Assembly (NCBI RefSeq): GCF_024055665.1
Contig: NZ_JAMXMC010000002.1
Location: 372,001 to 436,000, forward strand
Direction: 5' to 3'
DNA length: 64,000 nt
Source of the DNA: Ideonella oryzae
GTDB taxonomy: Bacteria > Pseudomonadota > Gammaproteobacteria > Burkholderiales > Burkholderiaceae_C
Shown here: piece after piece, positions 61,786 through 64,000 of the stretch
How the letters are laid out: every line of letters starts with the position of its first letter
Position numbering within the stretch: position 1 is the stretch's first letter
Made by a program: the position numbers and the translations under genes
The notes under the pieces: model-generated
The model's database searches: none
What the model saw: only the letters and a program-made list of their open reading frames with translations
What the model was told of the DNA's origin: nothing

Positions 61786-62526
61786 TCAGACCATGCCGCC
61801 ATTGACCGAGATGACCTGCCCGGTGATGTAGCGGGCCTGCTCCGAGGCGAGAAAGCCCACCAGGTGGGCGACATCCTCCGGCGTGCCAGCGCGCTTCATC
61901 GGCACCAGGCGGGCGATGGCTTCGGCGTCGAAGCTGCCGGCGGACATCTCCGAGGTGATGATGCCCGGGGCCACCACATTGACCGTGATGTTGCGGCTGG
62001 CCAGTTCCTGGGCCAGCGACTTGCTGGCCGCCTGGAGTCCGGCCTTGGCCGCGGCGTAGTTCGTCTGACCCCGGTTGCCCATCAGGGCCGCCACCGAGGA
62101 CACCGAAATGATCCGGCCCCAGCGCCCGCGGACCATGGGCATGGTCAGCGGCTGGGTGACGTTGAAGAAGCCGTGCAGGGACACGTCGATCACCCGGTGC
62201 CACTGCTGGGCGGTCATGCCGGGGAAGGCGGCGTCGTCATGGATGCCGGCGTTGTTCACCAGCACCTGCACCGGGCCTTCGGCCAGCACGGCTTCCAGGG
62301 CCTGGGTGCAGGCTGCTGCATCGGTGACGTCGAACTGCAGCCAGTCGGCCCGCAGGCCATCGGCGCGCAGCTGCTCGCACAGGGCCTGGGCGGCGCCGGC
62401 CTGCCGGTTGGCGTGGATCAGAACGTGCAGGCCATCGGCGGCCAGCCGGCGGCAGATGGCCGCGCCGATGGCGCCGCTGCCGCCGGTCACCAGGGCTTTG
62501 CGCCGGGGTAGGTCGGGAGTGTTCAT
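61786..62526 (-). CDS. 3-oxoacyl-ACP reductase (FabG-like SDR) of the pigment cluster
   Basis: NADPH-dependent ketoreductase (246 residues). Motifs: KALVTGGSGAIGAAICRRL (TGxxxGxG), LVNNAGIHDDA, the catalytic Ser in ISVSSVAALMGNRGQ, YAAAKAG (YxxxK, about 153-159) and the end ARYITGQVISVNGGMV. In this cluster it would reduce beta-ketoacyl-ACP intermediates during polyene elongation. It is flanked by the hotdog dehydratase (12-bp gap) and the chorismatase (4-bp gap). Confidence 0.92.
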   Translation of the reverse strand: MNTPDLPRRKALVTGGSGAIGAAICRRLAADGLHVLIHANRQAGAAQALCEQLRADGLRADWLQFDVTDAAACTQALEAVLAEGPVQVLVNNAGIHDDAAFPGMTAQQWHRVIDVSLHGFFNVTQPLTMPMVRGRWGRIISVSSVAALMGNRGQTNYAAAKAGLQAASKSLAQELASRNITVNVVAPGIITSEMSAGSFDAEAIARLVPMKRAGTPEDVAHLVGFLASEQARYITGQVISVNGGMV

Positions 62527-62538
62527 CGAGAGAAGGGA

Positions 62539-62976
62539 TCAGAGCCGTTCGGCGTCCAGCACCACGGTGGCCCGGCCGCTCAGGAGATTGTGCCCATGGA
62601 CGTCGATCCGAAAGCCATACAGCACGGTCAGCCCGTTGGCCGACAGGCGCTCGGCGTGGACCTGCAGCGGCCCGGGGGCGGTGTGCAGCCAGGGTTGCCG
62701 CCATTGCACGTCACGCACGCTGGTGAGGTAGCCCTGGCGTGCGGCGGCGGCCTCGGCCGTGGTCAGGGCGCCATGCACCGCCATGGCCTGGGCGGCGTAC
62801 TCGACGCCGGCCGTGATGTTCAGGCCCTGCGCCGTGCGCAGCGGGTGGTCAGGCGCCTGGTGGCTGGTGGCCCCGCAGAGGATGTGATCGGCATCCCATT
62901 GCTCCACCGACTCGAGCAGGCACATGCGCCCTTGGTGCGGGATGTGGGTGGCGATCCAGCGATGGTCGAGCATCAT
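62539..62976 (-). CDS. Hotdog-fold 3-hydroxyacyl-ACP dehydratase (ApeP-like)
   Basis: A 145-residue hotdog protein that resembles ApeP-type dehydratases: IPHQGRMCLLESVEQWDADHILCGATSHQ near residues 12-40, with the His in IPHQGRM as likely catalytic residue, and GVEYAAQAMAVHG near 58-70. With the ketosynthase and ketoreductase it would create the conjugated double bonds. The start MMLDHRW at 62976 overlaps the upstream stop by 4 bp (ATGA), which decides between the two adjacent ATGs. Confidence 0.87.
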   Translation of the reverse strand: MMLDHRWIATHIPHQGRMCLLESVEQWDADHILCGATSHQAPDHPLRTAQGLNITAGVEYAAQAMAVHGALTTAEAAAARQGYLTSVRDVQWRQPWLHTAPGPLQVHAERLSANGLTVLYGFRIDVHGHNLLSGRATVVLDAERL

Positions 62977-63767
62977 GGCAGCAGTTCCACGCGCAGCTGC
63001 AACTGGTCCAGGTATTCCAGCACCCAGGTGCCGTGCCGCTGGCGGGCCAGGCCCTGCAGCAGCGGCAGGGCACGCGCGGCCGGGACGGCCGTGCGCAGCG
63101 ACTCCAGCACCGGGTCGGCCAGGGTGTCGATCGGCGCCTGGGCCCAGCCCACACGCAAGGCCGGTCCCGTGCCCGGGGTCGGGCTCAGCAGCAGGGCCAC
63201 GCCAACAGCATGGGGGATGGGGCGGATCTGCTGCAGGGGCGCGGGGTAGGCCGTGTCATAGGCCACCAGCAGACAGGGTTGGCCGCTGGCCTGCATCTGC
63301 ACCACGGCCTCGAGCAGCCCGGCCGCGAAGGTGGCGTCGTAGGCACACAGGCTGGTGGAAGGGGCCTGGCACTGGTTGGCGATGCCCCAGTAGCCCGCCG
63401 GCATGTTGTGCACCGAGTTGTGAAAGCGCGTTGGAGACACGGCCCGGTCCGCAGAGGCGAGGGTGTCGAGCAACTGGTGGCAGTTGTCGCAATCTCCACC
63501 GGTCGAGGAGAAGACCGTGGCCAGGCCGCTGGCGTCGGCGCCCGCCACCTGGACGGCGTCGAAGCCGGCAGCCATGGCCAGTTTGAGGGCCAGGCCCACC
63601 CGGCGCCGCTCGGCCGGCGGCAGCGAGGTGGGCGCGGGCAGCACGGTGGGTTGCAGAACCAGGGGGCGCTCGCCACGCAGCACGGGCAGGGCATCGGACC
63701 AGCCGCTCATGCCCGGACCGAACAGCCCGATGCCTTGCACATGGACGGCGAAGGGGGGGGCGCTCAT
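62973..63767 (-). CDS. Ketosynthase-like protein / chain length factor of the pigment cluster
   Basis: A 264-residue thiolase-fold protein, shorter than a full FabF (about 410). It resembles ApeC-type beta-ketoacyl synthase chain-length-factor-like proteins of aryl polyene operons: VHVQGIGLFGPGMSGW start, VFSSTGGDCDNCHQLLDTL, and VHNMPAGYWGIANQCQAPSTSLCAYDATFAAGLLEAV (in pieces). The usual KS His-His pair is not evident, so it is probably a partner of the full ketosynthase rather than an enzyme alone. It overlaps the ketosynthase gene by 4 bp and the dehydratase by 4 bp. Confidence 0.82.
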   Translation of the reverse strand: MSAPPFAVHVQGIGLFGPGMSGWSDALPVLRGERPLVLQPTVLPAPTSLPPAERRRVGLALKLAMAAGFDAVQVAGADASGLATVFSSTGGDCDNCHQLLDTLASADRAVSPTRFHNSVHNMPAGYWGIANQCQAPSTSLCAYDATFAAGLLEAVVQMQASGQPCLLVAYDTAYPAPLQQIRPIPHAVGVALLLSPTPGTGPALRVGWAQAPIDTLADPVLESLRTAVPAARALPLLQGLARQRHGTWVLEYLDQLQLRVELLP

Positions 63768-64000
63768 GCGGCACCTCGGGACAGCAGGACGCTGCAGTTG
63801 CTGCCGCCGAAGCCGAAGGAATTGCCCAGCACATGGCGCAGCGGCAGGGGCAGGTTGTCCAGCAGGTAGTGGGCGGACAAGGCCGGGTCGATTTGCCGGG
63901 TGCCCACGCCGGCGGGTGCCAGGCCATGCCGCAGGGCCAGGGCCCCGACCACGGCGTTGACGATGCCGGCAGCGCCCAGCGTGTGGCCGGTGTGCCCCTT
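63764..64000 (-). CDS. Beta-ketoacyl-ACP synthase (FabF-like), C-terminal part cut by window edge
   Basis: The last 78 residues of a ketosynthase are visible; the 5' part lies beyond the right edge. They include KGHTGHTLGAAGIVNAVVG, with the conserved Lys and His of the active site, and GNSFGFGGSNCSVLLS near the C-terminus, the classic KS ending. It should be the elongating enzyme of the polyene. It overlaps the next gene by 4 bp (ATGA). The ACP, AMP ligase and further KS genes typical of such clusters are expected outside the window. Confidence 0.9.
   Translation of the reverse strand, partial: KGHTGHTLGAAGIVNAVVGALALRHGLAPAGVGTRQIDPALSAHYLLDNLPLPLRHVLGNSFGFGGSNCSVLLSRGAA

Overview
The window is about 64 kb of GC-rich DNA (most genes have GC-biased third codon positions). 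It reads like the chromosome of a betaproteobacterium of the order Burkholderiales, in the Rubrivivax/Leptothrix/Ideonella neighbourhood. The grounds are a MinCDE operon, a YajQ-MurB neighbourhood, a biotin-dependent leucine-degradation operon under a TetR-type regulator, a PHB depolymerase and a xanthomonadin-type aryl polyene cluster. This placement is inferred from gene content and protein style; no rRNA or tRNA gene was recognised.

Layout. 1-8281 is mostly minus strand: the 5' part of ileS, ribF, an RsuA-type pseudouridine synthase, yajQ, divergent murB, a DEDDh exonuclease, a small acetyltransferase, a prolyl oligopeptidase and yaeQ. 8446-16490 holds an M3 peptidase that overlaps tail-to-tail with a RhlE-like helicase, a TonB-dependent receptor, an S4-domain protein and rsgA with an unusual leader. 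16507-26951 carries a large PhoD-like Tat lipoprotein, an S9 peptidase lipoprotein, an MFS transporter, a small conserved ORF, a DusC-like enzyme, minCDE and an HDOD protein. 27034-34699 contains a GlcG/HbpS-like protein, a YgjP-like metallohydrolase, a VOC protein, an orphan ParA, a DUF1415 protein, psd, a chemoreceptor with a sigma-28-like promoter, and an extracellular PHB depolymerase.

34739-38455 stands out. A gene fragment (34739-34837) is followed by a block of clearly lower GC encoding one 1154-residue protein. That protein is a long helical repeat region followed by a C-terminal domain with nuclease-like D...ExxK residues. I read it as a horizontally acquired single-gene insertion and the best candidate for an undescribed system, possibly defence.

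38469-47801 is the leucine/isovalerate (liu) catabolic operon: ivd, acyl-CoA synthetase, mccB, enoyl-CoA hydratase, mccA and hmgL. It is transcribed away from a TetR regulator, and two near-identical 15-bp palindromes sit exactly 100 bp apart in the shared promoter region. 47996-49649 encodes both subunits of the molybdenum/tungsten storage protein (MoSto), which suggests a molybdenum-demanding lifestyle such as nitrogen fixation. 49671-54378 holds two acetyltransferases with an XRE-cupin regulator, an acyltransferase-3 protein and glnS.

54475-56938 is a LytTR/LytS-type two-component system with a small membrane protein. 57061 to the right edge is a minus-strand operon, cut by the window end, for an aryl polyene/xanthomonadin-like pigment: ketosynthase, chain-length-factor-like protein, hotdog dehydratase, ketoreductase, XanB2/Hyg5-type chorismatase, acyltransferase, glycosyltransferase, two methyltransferases and a thioesterase. 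The chorismatase would supply a hydroxybenzoate starter, the KS/KR/DH set would build the polyene, and the acyltransferase and glycosyltransferase would attach it to a lipid.
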